From: Shimia sp. Alg240-R146
GTDB lineage: Bacteria > Pseudomonadota > Alphaproteobacteria > Rhodobacterales > Rhodobacteraceae
NCBI RefSeq assembly: GCF_947331465.1
Contig: NZ_CAMZOK010000002.1
Coordinates: 992,001 to 1,056,000 of the forward strand
Direction: 5' to 3'
DNA: 64,000 nucleotides
Of this stretch, positions 16,680 through 25,765 are shown one piece after another (position 1 is the stretch's first letter; each line of letters starts with the position of its first letter). The notes beneath the pieces were generated by a model, which saw only the letters and a list, made by a program, of their open reading frames with translations, searched no databases and had not been told where the DNA came from. Position numbers and translations under genes: made by a program.

Positions 16680-18140
16680 ATGAGCGCCGGTCTTGTAATT
16701 CTCGCCGTCGTCGCAATTGCGACCGTCGGCTTTTTTGTTGGGAGAGCGAAATCTCTCAGCTCAGCAGGTGGCGATATTCGCCAGTTGCATTCTCTGCCGA
16801 GTTATTACGGACAAGCGACGTTTCTGTTCGCAGCCGTTCCCGCGCTATTGGTGACCTTTGCGTGGCTGATTTTGCAGCCAATGTTTGTCGCAAGCCAAAT
16901 CTCCGGCATGATCGTGTCCGGGGACATCGTCGAAGGCGCTTCGCGCACGCTGGTAATGGCGGATGTGCGCCGGATTGCAAATGGCCTCGATGTTGCTGTG
17001 ACAGCTGGAAAGTTGAGTGAAACAGGCATCGAAAAGCTAAACACCGCGTCCACCGATGTGCGCGCTTTGTTGGCTGGGGTTGGCGTGGCTGTGGCCTCGG
17101 ATGTGCAGCAGAATATTCTGGCTGCCGCGAAAGAGTTCCGAACTTTGACCAGCACGCTACGGATTGCAATGGCGGTCGTCGCAATTGCTCTGAGTGTGTT
17201 GGGTCTTGTTGTCGCTCTGACCCGTATTAAGCCTGAATACCGCGCTCGCAATGTTTCAGAACAGGCCGTCAAAGCGCTGCTGATCCTGTCGTCTCTCGTT
17301 GCGATCCTGACCACCGTAGGCATCATCGCATCGCTGGTTTTTGAAACGCTGCACTTCTTCCAGCTGTATCCGGCCAAAGACTTCTTCTTTAACCTCACTT
17401 GGAACCCGCAGTTCACCGGCGGCTCTGACCTTGGGTTTATTCCTCTTCTCTGGGGGACGCTCTACGTCTCTTTTGTGGCGCTTGTTTTTGCCGTGCCTAT
17501 CGGCTTGTTCGTCGCAGTTTATTTGTCCGAATATGCGACCAATAGAGTGCGCTCGATTGTTAAGCCGGCCGTTGAAATTCTCGCTGGTATCCCGACAATC
17601 GTTTATGGTCTTTTCGCGCTGATCACAGTGGGGCCCTTGTTGCGGGACTACTTCGCGCAACCTTTGGGACTTGGACAGTCGTCTTCTTCCGTTTTGACCG
17701 CTGGCATCGTTATGGGCATCATGTTGATCCCCTTTGTATCTTCGCTGTCTGATGACGTGATCAACGCGGTTCCTCAGGCAATGCGCGATGGATCTTACGG
17801 CCTTGGGGCGACCCAATCGGAAACCGTAAAACAGGTGATCCTGCCAGCTGCGTTGCCGGGCATCGTTGGGGCAATACTTTTGGCCGCGTCACGCGCCATT
17901 GGCGAAACCATGATTGTAGTTATGGGGGCAGGGGCCGCGGCCAAACTCAGTCTTAATCCGCTCGAGGCCATGACAACCATCACAGTGAAAATCGTCAGCC
18001 AGCTGACCGGGGACACCGAATTCGCTAGCCCTGAAACGCTGGTGGCCTTCGCGCTTGGCCTGTCTCTCTTTGTCATCACGCTTGGACTCAATGTTCTGGC
18101 GCTCTACATCGTCCGTAAGTACCGGGAGCAGTACGAATGA
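16680..18140 (+). CDS. pstC: Phosphate ABC transporter permease PstC
   Basis: Inner-membrane permease, 486 residues from ATG 16680 with GGAG upstream. The N-terminal 200 residues carry extra membrane segments (one at the start, one near VALLVTFAWLILQ and one near AIALSVLGLVVAL) before the conserved permease core, a longer form than the E. coli protein (about 320). The core shows FIPLLWGTLYVSFVALVFAV, AGIPTIVYGLFAL and GATQSETVKQVILPAALPGI with the EAA-loop-like sequence. Its last four bases overlap pstA. Confidence 0.94.
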   Translation: MSAGLVILAVVAIATVGFFVGRAKSLSSAGGDIRQLHSLPSYYGQATFLFAAVPALLVTFAWLILQPMFVASQISGMIVSGDIVEGASRTLVMADVRRIANGLDVAVTAGKLSETGIEKLNTASTDVRALLAGVGVAVASDVQQNILAAAKEFRTLTSTLRIAMAVVAIALSVLGLVVALTRIKPEYRARNVSEQAVKALLILSSLVAILTTVGIIASLVFETLHFFQLYPAKDFFFNLTWNPQFTGGSDLGFIPLLWGTLYVSFVALVFAVPIGLFVAVYLSEYATNRVRSIVKPAVEILAGIPTIVYGLFALITVGPLLRDYFAQPLGLGQSSSSVLTAGIVMGIMLIPFVSSLSDDVINAVPQAMRDGSYGLGATQSETVKQVILPAALPGIVGAILLAASRAIGETMIVVMGAGAAAKLSLNPLEAMTTITVKIVSQLTGDTEFASPETLVAFALGLSLFVITLGLNVLALYIVRKYREQYE

Positions 18141-19465
18141 CCGACGTTTCCTCCACCTCGTCTCTTCTCGCTGTCGACGACCGTACACGCCGGCGCAATG
18201 CCGCCGAAAAACGGTTTCGCGTTTACGGTGTAATCGCCATTGTGTTGGCAATGCTGGCGCTCGCCGGTTTGATGACATCAATTCTGACCAACGGCTTGTC
18301 GGCCTTCAAACAGACTTTTGTCACGCTGGAGGTTTATCTGGATCCTGCCAAGCTGGACAAAGACGGTTCCGGCGATTTGGAAAAAATCCGCAAGGTTTCG
18401 ACTTTTGGGTATGCGCCTCTCATTCGGAACACGTTGCAAACGCACTTGGACGCGCCAAACATGGCCGTTGACGATCTGTCGGCCAAAGACGCGGTCAAGA
18501 TGATCTCCAATGAGAGCGCAGCGGAGATGCGCCGCTTCGTACTTGCCAACCCTGACATGATTGGCGAAACCGTCAGCTTCAAGTTTCTCGCCTCTGGCCG
18601 CGTTGACGGCTATTACAAGGGCCGGGTTACGATGGAGAGCGCGGAACGCGACAGCAATATTTCCCCTCAACAACTGATGTTCGCCGATAAGCTTAAAGAC
18701 GCGGGCCTGTTGGAAACGTCCTTTAATTGGGGTTTCTTGACCCGCGCAGACGCCTCAGAAAACCGTCCCGAAGCCGCCGGTCTTGGCGTCGCTATTCTGG
18801 GTTCGCTTTATATGATGGCCGTGGTGCTCTGTCTGACGTTGCCAATCGGTGTGGCGGCCTCGATCTATCTTGAGGAATTTGCGCCCAAAAACTGGTTCAC
18901 TGACATTGTTGAAGTCAACATCTCAAATCTCGCGGCCGTTCCATCGATCGTGTTTGGTATTCTTGGGCTTGCGATTTTCATCAACTTCGCGGGCTTGCCG
19001 CAATCCGCACCCATCGTTGGTGGTCTTGTGCTGACACTGATGACGTTGCCGACCATCATCATCTCGACGCGCGCATCGCTCAAAGCTGTGCCGCCGTCGA
19101 TCCGCGATGCGGCATTGGGGGTAGGGGCCTCAAAAATGCAGGCGGTCTTCCACCACGTTTTGCCACTGGCCGCGCCCGGCATCCTGACCGGCACCATCAT
19201 CGGACTTGCACAGGCACTGGGTGAAACCGCGCCACTCCTGCTGATTGGGATGGTTGCCTTTGTGCGAGAATTCCCTGGCGCCCCGCCTGAAGGTCTGTTT
19301 GACCCTGCGGCCGCTTTGCCGGTTCAGGTTTACAACTGGACACAACGCGCCGACCCGGCCTTTGCGGAGCGCGCCTCCGGGGCCATCATTGTGCTACTGG
19401 TATTCCTGCTGTTTATGAATGCCATCGCTATCATCCTGCGCCGCCGCTTTGAGCGTCGCTGGTAA
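18137..19465 (+). CDS. pstA: Phosphate ABC transporter permease PstA
   Basis: Second permease, 442 residues, again longer than E. coli PstA (about 296). A periplasmic domain of about 170 residues lies between the first membrane helix (GVIAIVLAMLALAGLMTSIL) and the conserved core. The core carries LGVAILGSLYMMAVVLCLTL, NISNLAAVPSIVFGILGLAI and GVGASKMQAVFHHVLPLAAPGI. It overlaps pstC by 4 nt (ATGA). Confidence 0.94.
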   Translation: MTDVSSTSSLLAVDDRTRRRNAAEKRFRVYGVIAIVLAMLALAGLMTSILTNGLSAFKQTFVTLEVYLDPAKLDKDGSGDLEKIRKVSTFGYAPLIRNTLQTHLDAPNMAVDDLSAKDAVKMISNESAAEMRRFVLANPDMIGETVSFKFLASGRVDGYYKGRVTMESAERDSNISPQQLMFADKLKDAGLLETSFNWGFLTRADASENRPEAAGLGVAILGSLYMMAVVLCLTLPIGVAASIYLEEFAPKNWFTDIVEVNISNLAAVPSIVFGILGLAIFINFAGLPQSAPIVGGLVLTLMTLPTIIISTRASLKAVPPSIRDAALGVGASKMQAVFHHVLPLAAPGILTGTIIGLAQALGETAPLLLIGMVAFVREFPGAPPEGLFDPAAALPVQVYNWTQRADPAFAERASGAIIVLLVFLLFMNAIAIILRRRFERRW

Positions 19466-19483
19466 GCTGAGGAAAACCAAGAC

Positions 19484-20281
19484 ATGTATGACGCACCAAT
19501 TCTGGGGGATACCGTGGATCAGAAGACAACAAAAATCTCCGCTCGCGATGTGCAGGTGTACTACGGTGACACACACGCGATCAAAGATGTAAACGTGGAC
19601 ATTGACTCCAAGACGGTCACCGCATTTATCGGTCCATCCGGCTGTGGGAAATCAACTTTCCTGCGCTGCATCAATAGGATGAACGATACAATTGATGTTT
19701 GTCGCGTTGTTGGCGACATCAAAATTGACGGCGAAGACATCTACGACAAACGTGTGGATCCAGTTCAATTGCGGGCCAAAGTAGGGATGGTTTTTCAAAA
19801 ACCAAACCCGTTCCCGAAATCGATCTATGACAACATCGCCTATGGCCCCAGAATTCATGGACTGGCCAAGAACAAGGCCGATCTTGACGTTATCGTTGAG
19901 AAATCCCTGCGCCGCGGCGCTATTTGGGACGAAGTCAAAGACCGTCTTGATGCTCCGGGTACCGGGCTTTCCGGTGGTCAGCAGCAACGCTTGTGTATCG
20001 CACGCGCCGTCGCGACCGAACCCGAAGTATTGCTGATGGATGAGCCTTGCTCGGCACTTGACCCGATTGCCACGGCACAAGTCGAAGAATTGATTGACGA
20101 ACTGCGCAATCAGTTCTCGGTTGTGATCGTCACACACTCCATGCAGCAAGCCGCGCGCGTGAGCCAGAAAACCGCCTTTTTCCACCTCGGCAATCTCGTG
20201 GAATACGGCGACACCTCGCAGATATTCACCAACCCGCTAGACGAGCGGACGCAAAACTACATCACTGGCCGGATCGGTTAA
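19484..20281 (+). CDS. pstB: Phosphate ABC transporter ATP-binding protein PstB
   Basis: ATPase that powers phosphate uptake, 265 residues. Walker A is GPSGCGKST, followed by [12 protein letters not shown] (a PstB hallmark). The Q-loop region is [27 protein letters not shown], the signature [14 protein letters not shown], Walker [17 protein letters not shown], and the H-loop [20 protein letters not shown]. It starts 18 bp after pstA and is followed after 14 bp by phoU. Confidence 0.96.
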   Translation: MYDAPILGDTVDQKTTKISARDVQVYYGDTHAIKDVNVDIDSKTVTAFIGPSGCGKSTFLRCINRMNDTIDVCRVVGDIKIDGEDIYDKRVDPVQLRAKVGMVFQKPNPFPKSIYDNIAYGPRIHGLAKNKADLDVIVEKSLRRGAIWDEVKDRLDAPGTGLSGGQQQRLCIARAVATEPEVLLMDEPCSALDPIATAQVEELIDELRNQFSVVIVTHSMQQAARVSQKTAFFHLGNLVEYGDTSQIFTNPLDERTQNYITGRIG

Positions 20282-20295
20282 GGAGATACCCGCAA

Positions 20296-20994
20296 ATGCC
20301 TGATCAACATATCGTTTCATCGTTTGACCGTGACCTCGAAGGCATCCAGGCTCACATCATGAAAATGGGTGGTCTGGTGGAAGCCGCCATTGTCGACGCC
20401 TCCCAAGCACTGCTTAACCAGGACGAAGAACTGTCCGCCGAAGTTATCAAGCGCGATCAAGCCATTGACGCGCTGGACACACTCATCAACGAGGAATGCG
20501 CCAACCTGATTGCGCTGCGTGCGCCAGCTGCTTTGGACTTGCGCGTTGTTCTGTCGGTGATGAAAATTTCGGGCAATCTGGAACGCATTGGTGACTACGC
20601 CAAAAATATGGCAAAACGCAATGCCGTGCTGGTTCACATGACACCGATCGAGGGGGCCCGCGGCGCTCTGCAGCGCATGGCCCGCGAAGTTCAGCTGATG
20701 CTCAAAGATGTGCTGGACGCATTTATTTTGCGCGATGTAGACAAGGCGCATGACGTGCTGGAACGCGACCGGGATGTGGACCAAATGTACAACGCGTTGT
20801 TCCGGGAATTCATCACCTTTATGATGGAAGATCCGCGACACATCACGCCCTGTATGCACCTGCATTTCATCGCCAAAAATACCGAACGGATGGGGGACCA
20901 TGTGACGTCTGTGGCGGAACAGGTCATCTACCTCGTTTCCGGAAACTTGCCGGAAGACTCCCGCCCAAAGGCCACACGCCTCGAAGCCGAATGA
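20296..20994 (+). CDS. phoU: Phosphate signalling regulator PhoU
   Basis: A 232-residue all-helical protein with two PhoU domains. Metal-site-like motifs are ERIGDYAKNM in the first and NTERMGDHVTSVAEQ in the second, the family's ExxxD pattern. PhoU connects the Pst transporter to PhoR and restrains the Pho response when phosphate is plentiful. A GGAG site precedes the ATG. Position between pstB and phoB is standard for Rhodobacterales. Confidence 0.96.
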   Translation: MPDQHIVSSFDRDLEGIQAHIMKMGGLVEAAIVDASQALLNQDEELSAEVIKRDQAIDALDTLINEECANLIALRAPAALDLRVVLSVMKISGNLERIGDYAKNMAKRNAVLVHMTPIEGARGALQRMAREVQLMLKDVLDAFILRDVDKAHDVLERDRDVDQMYNALFREFITFMMEDPRHITPCMHLHFIAKNTERMGDHVTSVAEQVIYLVSGNLPEDSRPKATRLEAE

Positions 20995-21013
20995 CTCCAA
21001 CAGGATAGTTGTC

Positions 21014-21703
21014 ATGAGTAAGGATCACCCCACAGTTCTGATCGTTGAAGACGAACCCGCACAACGCGAAGTCTTGTCCTACAACCTTCAGGCAGAAGGC
21101 TTTTACGTCGAAACAGCACCGGACGGCGATGAAGCATTAATCGTCGTTCAGGAAGTGAACCCGGATATTATCGTACTGGATTGGATGTTGCCTGGAACGT
21201 CTGGCATCGAGGTCTGTCGACAGCTGAAAACGCGGACCGAGACAGCCGGAATCCCGATCATCATGCTGTCTGCGCGGTCCGAGGAAGTCGACCGGGTGAG
21301 GGGGCTCGAAACCGGTGCTGACGACTATGTCATCAAGCCGTATTCTGTCCTCGAACTGATGGCGCGGGTGCGCAATCAATTGCGTCGTGTCCGCCCGGCG
21401 GCCGTTGGCCAACGTCTCAAATACGAAGACATTGAACTCGACGCGGAAACCCATCGCGTCACGCGTCGGGAAAAGCAACTAAAGCTTGGTCCAACCGAGT
21501 TCCGGCTTCTGACTACCTTTATGGAGAAACCCGGACGGGTCTGGAGCCGCGAGCAGTTGTTGGATCGTGTTTGGGGGCGCGACATCTACGTCGACAGCCG
21601 AACCGTTGATGTGCACATAGGACGTCTTCGCAAGGCGCTGTGTGTTCACGGTGGTGAAGATCCGTTGCGCACAGTGCGTGGCGCGGGATATGCACTGGGG
21701 TAA
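21014..21703 (+). CDS. phoB: Phosphate regulon response regulator PhoB
   Basis: A 229-residue OmpR/PhoB-family regulator. The receiver domain contains the acidic pocket VEDEP, the phospho-acceptor Asp56 in IVLDWMLPGTSG, and K in YVIKPYS. The C-terminal winged helix includes LGPTEFRLLTTFMEKPGRVW and DSRTVDVHIGRLRKAL. Its predicted binding sites are the Pho boxes before phoR and pstS, so the operon is autoregulated. About 300 bp separates it from the LuxR gene. Confidence 0.95.
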   Translation: MSKDHPTVLIVEDEPAQREVLSYNLQAEGFYVETAPDGDEALIVVQEVNPDIIVLDWMLPGTSGIEVCRQLKTRTETAGIPIIMLSARSEEVDRVRGLETGADDYVIKPYSVLELMARVRNQLRRVRPAAVGQRLKYEDIELDAETHRVTRREKQLKLGPTEFRLLTTFMEKPGRVWSREQLLDRVWGRDIYVDSRTVDVHIGRLRKALCVHGGEDPLRTVRGAGYALG

Positions 21704-21999
21704 TGTTTAGTTTCAATTAATTAGACGGCAGAGTGAAAGTAGTGTGCACCTGTGGTTGCCGATCAGGTTGGGCGCAATATTGATGGTTAGTATAATGCGC
21801 ATAATAGGTATTATGTAAAATATTGGCGTTCAATAATCACTAAATCCGTGACCAACTCTACACTGGACAGAGTCGCGCACTTGCACATACTGTCGGTGCA
21901 CCACAAAACCACAGATATCGGCGACTTGTCTCCAAATCCGCGCTAACCGGCGTGTCGCCTGGATGTCGCGTGTTTGAAGACTTTGAAAGACCCAGTTGA
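21704..21999 (+). other. Intergenic region between phoB and the LuxR-type gene
   Basis: I see no coding sequence. The stretch is AT-rich near 21785-21845. It holds a 5-bp inverted repeat ACCTG-N11-CAGGT at 21748-21768, reminiscent of a lux box but one base longer than the usual 20-bp form. No clear terminator follows phoB. Confidence 0.4.
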
Positions 22000-22767
22000 A
22001 TGAACGAAACGCTCGCCTACATCGAAAATCTCACCCGGCACACGCGATTGGAAGAGCTTTGGCCTGAGCACTGCGACTACATGGCCAAATTCGGGTTTGA
22101 TCGCATCATTTATGGCTACACCAATTATCGCAGCGGTATGATGGTTGGCGATGTGGATGATTTCTTTATTCTATCCAACCACGACCCCGCCTACCTACAT
22201 AAGTTCCTTGGTGAAGGTCTGTATTTTCACGGCCCGATGTTTGAATGGACACTGAACAACTCAGGATCTGCCGGCTGGGGCATGGCCGCCAAGGCGTTGG
22301 ACGCGGGCGCGCTGAGCGACCAGCAATTGAATGTACTTGAGGTCAACAAGAGTTTTGGGATCCAGGCCGGCTACACAGTCAGTTTCCCATCGGTGTCGTC
22401 ACGCACCAAAGGCGCAATTTCATTGGCCGCACGAAGCGATCTGACGCAGGCAGACGCAGATGAAGTATGGCGGCAACACGGTCGTGAGATCGAACTCATC
22501 AACAACGTTGCGCACCTCAAAGTACAATCCCTGCCCCATGCAAACGCCGAGCGGGAACTGACAAGCCGCCAGCGTGAGGTTCTCGAGTGGGTTGGCGACG
22601 GCAAAACTATTCAAGACATTGCCTTGTTGATCGAACGCACACCCGCCACCGTTGAAAAGCACCTCAGACTGGCCCGTGACGCGATGAACGTGGAGACAAC
22701 TGCACAAGCTTTGCTCAAAGCGTCGTTTATGAAGCAGATTTATCTGCTCGAAGCGCCTCGGTCCTGA
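22000..22767 (+). CDS. LuxR family transcriptional regulator (solo; altered ligand pocket)
   Basis: A 255-residue protein with an N-terminal autoinducer-binding-like domain (about residues 15-165) and a C-terminal GerE-type HTH (LTSRQREVLEWVGDGKTIQDIALLIERTPATVEKHL). Aligned by eye with TraR, the tryptophan, tyrosine and aspartate that bind acyl-homoserine lactones are replaced (L, F and G in DPAYLHKFLGEGLYFHGPMF), while the later Trp (SAGW) is kept. No luxI gene is in the window. It may sense another ligand or none. Targets are unknown. Confidence 0.88.
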   Translation: MNETLAYIENLTRHTRLEELWPEHCDYMAKFGFDRIIYGYTNYRSGMMVGDVDDFFILSNHDPAYLHKFLGEGLYFHGPMFEWTLNNSGSAGWGMAAKALDAGALSDQQLNVLEVNKSFGIQAGYTVSFPSVSSRTKGAISLAARSDLTQADADEVWRQHGREIELINNVAHLKVQSLPHANAERELTSRQREVLEWVGDGKTIQDIALLIERTPATVEKHLRLARDAMNVETTAQALLKASFMKQIYLLEAPRS

Positions 22768-22859
22768 TCTCCGGGGTTAGTAAGGGAACCCTGACTTGCC
22801 CCAAGTCCGCGTGTAATGGCACACTGTAGCTGTTCCGTGAGTGGTGGCTTTGGCCTTTG

Positions 22860-23041
22860 GAACATATCAGATCGGATCTTCGCGATATCGAAGCTCTCTG
22901 TTTTGACCGGTAAATCCCGGACGTCAGTCTGAAAGTATATTTCAGTTTTCAGGCTGGCAATTTTCGGAGGTCTCCCCATCCCCATGTTTTGGAGGCCGTG
23001 AAAAGAGACGGCGTTGTCCCCCAGGATGGCGTCGTTTTTTT
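22860..23041 (+). ncRNA. Candidate small RNA or long 3' UTR ending in a terminator
   Basis: The 368 bp between the luxR-type stop and the tsf stop has no convincing gene. It contains C-rich unpaired stretches (GGTCTCCCCATCCCCATG near 22970 and GTCCCCCAGGA near 23016) that could pair with Shine-Dalgarno sequences, and it ends in a hairpin plus T-run. This layout resembles alphaproteobacterial sRNAs with CCCC loops, but the boundaries and the promoter are guesses. Confidence 0.25.
23008..23041 (+). terminator. Rho-independent terminator, plus strand
   Basis: A 12-bp stem ACGGCGTTGTCC / GGATGGCGTCGT with four G-U pairs in RNA, a CCCA loop, and T7 (23035-23041). It would end transcription from the LuxR-type gene or from a small RNA upstream. 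Confidence 0.7.
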
Positions 23042-23080
23042 GTGCCAGGCCAAGTAGATCTCGGGTTATTTACCACATAG

Positions 23081-23107
23081 AAAAGGGCCAGTTCAAAGAA
23101 CCGGCCC
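23081..23107 (-). terminator. Rho-independent terminator after tsf
   Basis: GGGCCAGTTC (23085-23094) pairs with GAACCGGCCC (23098-23107) around AAA. The one A/C mismatch on the plus strand becomes a G-U pair in minus-strand RNA. A T-run follows on the minus strand. It lies about 30 bp after the tsf stop. Confidence 0.85.
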
Positions 23108-23135
23108 CTTTCCAAAACACTGTTTGCAACAAGGC

Positions 23136-24011
23136 TTAGCCTTGAGCGGCTTTAGCCACTTCTGCCGCAAAGTCTTCTTCTTTTTTCTCAATGCCTTCGC
23201 CCACTTCCATGCGGACGTACCCAACGATTTCAGCTCCAGCTTCTTTTGCGGCAGCTTCGACGGTCAGGTCAGGATTGATCACGAAGTTTTGGCCCAAAAG
23301 GGTCACTTCGGACATGAATTTTTTCATGCGGCCAACGATCATCTTTTCGATTACCTGCTCGGGCTTGCCGGATTCGCGGGCGATCTCGATTTGAACATTA
23401 CGCTCTTTTTCAACAACGGCCGCGTCCAGATCTGCTTCGGACAGAGACTGTGGGTTCGCAGCTGCAATGTGCATTGCAACCTGCTTGCCAAAGGCTTCGT
23501 CGCCGCCTTTCAGCGCAACCAGAACACCGATTTTGCCCATGCCGTCAGTCGCGGGATTGTGCACATATGAGGTCACAACGTCGCCCTCAACGGTCGCCAT
23601 ACGGCGCACGGACATGTTTTCACCGATCGTTGCAACGGCTGCCGTGACGGTTTCTTCCACGGTTTTGCCGCCCAGATCCGCCGCTTTCAGCGCATCAACG
23701 TCAGACACTGTCAGAGCCGCGCCCGCGATGGCGGAAACCATCGACTGGAAGTCCGCGTTCTTGCCGACGAAGTCGGTTTCAGAGTTCACTTCAACGGCAA
23801 CACCTTTGCCGCCGTCAACCTTAACGGCCACTAGACCTTCGGCTGCGGTACGGCCGGATTTTTTGGCCGCTTTCGCCAGACCTTTGGTGCGCAGCCAATC
23901 GATTGCTGCTTCCTGGTCGCCGTCTGTTTCGGTCAACGCTTTTTTCGCGTCCATCATGCCTGCGCCGGTCATCTCGCGCAGTTCTTTGACCATAGCTGCT
24001 GTGATCGCCAT
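23136..24011 (-). CDS. tsf: Translation elongation factor Ts
   Basis: Guanine-nucleotide exchange factor for EF-Tu, 291 residues. It opens [26 protein letters not shown], the classical N-terminal module, followed by [39 protein letters not shown] is the EF-Tu contact region. A GGAG site precedes ATG 24011. It is the second gene of the rpsB-tsf operon with a hairpin in the gap. Confidence 0.97.
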   Translation of the reverse strand: MAITAAMVKELREMTGAGMMDAKKALTETDGDQEAAIDWLRTKGLAKAAKKSGRTAAEGLVAVKVDGGKGVAVEVNSETDFVGKNADFQSMVSAIAGAALTVSDVDALKAADLGGKTVEETVTAAVATIGENMSVRRMATVEGDVVTSYVHNPATDGMGKIGVLVALKGGDEAFGKQVAMHIAAANPQSLSEADLDAAVVEKERNVQIEIARESGKPEQVIEKMIVGRMKKFMSEVTLLGQNFVINPDLTVEAAAKEAGAEIVGYVRMEVGEGIEKKEEDFAAEVAKAAQG

Positions 24012-24040
24012 TTTTGGCTCTCCTCGTCAGAATTGGAAAT

Positions 24041-24067
24041 ACGGGGGCGGGCTTACCCTGCCCCCGT
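24041..24067 (-). terminator. Hairpin between rpsB and tsf
   Basis: ACGGGGGC pairs with GCCCCCGT, extended by GG/CC across a G-T position, with a short loop. There is no strong T-run. It sits in the 66-bp gap and probably attenuates or processes the rpsB-tsf mRNA. Confidence 0.6.
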
Positions 24068-24077
24068 GTCAGAATTG

Positions 24078-24872
24078 TTACGCTTCGGCAGGTGCTTCTG
24101 CTTCCGCAGCCGGTGCTTCTTCTGCAACGACGTCTTCAGCCGGTGCTTCTTCGAATGCACCAAGGTCAACGCCAGCAGCGCCCATCTGTGCGGTCATACC
24201 GTCCAGAGCGGCACGGGCTGCCAGATCACAATACAGAGCGATTGCACGTGCTGCGTCGTCGTTGCCTGGGATGATGTAGTCAACGCCATCCGGGCTGCAG
24301 TTGGTGTCGACAATCGCCACAACCGGAATGCCCAGTTTGTTGGCTTCTGCAATCGCCAGTGCTTCTTTTTTCACGTCGATGACGAACAGAAGATCAGGAA
24401 CGCCGCCCATGTCGCGGATACCGCCCAGCGACGCCTGCAGTTTCTCCTGGTCACGTTCCATGCCCAGACGCTCTTTTTTGGTCAGGCCTTCAGCGCCGGA
24501 TTCCATTTTCTCGTCGATCTCTTTCAAGCGGTTGATCGACTGGGAAACGGTTTTCCAGTTGGTCAATGTGCCGCCGAGCCAACGGTGGTTCATGAAGTAC
24601 TGAGCAGATTTTTCAGCAGCGTCTGCGATCGGCGCTGCGGCCTGACGCTTGGTGCCTACAAACAGAACGCGGCCGCCTTTGGCGACGGTTGCGTGGATCG
24701 CGTTCAAAGCCGCGTCCAGCATTGGAACTGTCTGTGTCAGGTCAAGAATGTGAATGCCGTTGCGCGAACCGTAGATGAACTCGCCCATGCGGGGGTTCCA
24801 ACGTTGCGTCTGGTGGCCAAAGTGAACGCCAGCTTCCAGCAGCTGACGCATGGAGAACTCAGGAAGAGCCAT
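24078..24872 (-). CDS. rpsB: 30S ribosomal protein S2
   Basis: Small-subunit ribosomal protein, 264 residues. Landmarks are [22 protein letters not shown] near the start, [56 protein letters not shown] and [14 protein letters not shown]. The C-terminus carries an acidic alanine/glutamate-rich tail of about 30 residues after the conserved core, common in alphaproteobacteria. It is the first gene of the operon, divergent from a GST gene with about 285 bp between starts, where a promoter is expected. Confidence 0.97.
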   Translation of the reverse strand: MALPEFSMRQLLEAGVHFGHQTQRWNPRMGEFIYGSRNGIHILDLTQTVPMLDAALNAIHATVAKGGRVLFVGTKRQAAAPIADAAEKSAQYFMNHRWLGGTLTNWKTVSQSINRLKEIDEKMESGAEGLTKKERLGMERDQEKLQASLGGIRDMGGVPDLLFVIDVKKEALAIAEANKLGIPVVAIVDTNCSPDGVDYIIPGNDDAARAIALYCDLAARAALDGMTAQMGAAGVDLGAFEEAPAEDVVAEEAPAAEAEAPAEA

Positions 24873-25156
24873 GCTTGTATTTCCTTTTCCGGTTTACGCC
24901 TTGGCGGGGAGAAGTGAGAGCGGATGCTCCAACCGGCGGACTGACAGGGATGTCTCCCCTGCCCGAGCCCAAACCCCGCCTGCGGGTTTGAATGACGCGC
25001 GTTTATACGAGGATTCTGGGCGGCGCAACCCCGCAATAGAGGGATGTTCCGATAATACGTAAATCCCGTGACGCCGCGTTCCTTAAGGCGCAAAAATCGC
25101 CTTTTCCCGCAGGTGTTTCGTAAACTGCGTTCAGACACCCTTCAAGGAGCCTTTTC

Positions 25157-25765
25157 ATGATCCGTTTGCATCACCTCAACAAGTCGCGGTCTCTGCGCAT
25201 TATGTGGCTGCTCGAAGAGATCGGCGTAGACTATGATCTTGTGGCCTACCACCGCAACAAACAGACCCGACTGGCCCCACCGGAGCTGCGCGACGTGCAC
25301 CCTTTAGGCAAATCGCCGGTGATCGAAATGGATGGCCGTGTGATTGCGGAATCCGCCGCCATTGTCGAGATGATCTGCGCCAAGCATGCGCCTCAGATGA
25401 TCCCAGAGAAAGGCACGACATCTTACGTCAACCATCTGGAGCTGATGCATTTCGCCGAGGGGTCCGCCATGCTGCCGCCGCTCTTGGGGCTTTATACTTC
25501 AATCCTTGGCGAGTCCGCTGCGCCACTGCAGCCGCGCATCACCTCAGAGATGCACAACCACTTCTCCTACATGGACAGCCAACTGCGTCCCTCTGGTCAC
25601 TTTGTTCTGGATGATCTGTCTGCGGTGGATGTGATGATGGTGTTTCCGGCGGAGATTGCAGTGCGTGGCGAAGGCGCCAAACAGTATCCGGCGCTCGCAC
25701 GCTTTGTGGATGCTATCCACGCCCGTCCCGCCTACCAGCGGGCACAGGCCCGCGACAACGGCTAA
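25157..25765 (+). CDS. Glutathione S-transferase family protein
   Basis: A 202-residue GST-like protein. The N-terminal thioredoxin-like domain is MIRLHHLNKSRSLRIMWLLEE, with HPLGKSPVIEMDGRVIAESAAI holding the cis-Pro and the Glu-Ser pair that grips the gamma-glutamyl group. The helical C-terminal domain includes YMDSQLRPSGHFVLDDLSAVDV. The active-site residue is probably Ser10 or Ser12 in NKSRSLR rather than Tyr. The substrate is unknown. It overlaps the stop of the convergent olsA-like gene by 4 bp. Confidence 0.9.
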   Translation: MIRLHHLNKSRSLRIMWLLEEIGVDYDLVAYHRNKQTRLAPPELRDVHPLGKSPVIEMDGRVIAESAAIVEMICAKHAPQMIPEKGTTSYVNHLELMHFAEGSAMLPPLLGLYTSILGESAAPLQPRITSEMHNHFSYMDSQLRPSGHFVLDDLSAVDVMMVFPAEIAVRGEGAKQYPALARFVDAIHARPAYQRAQARDNG

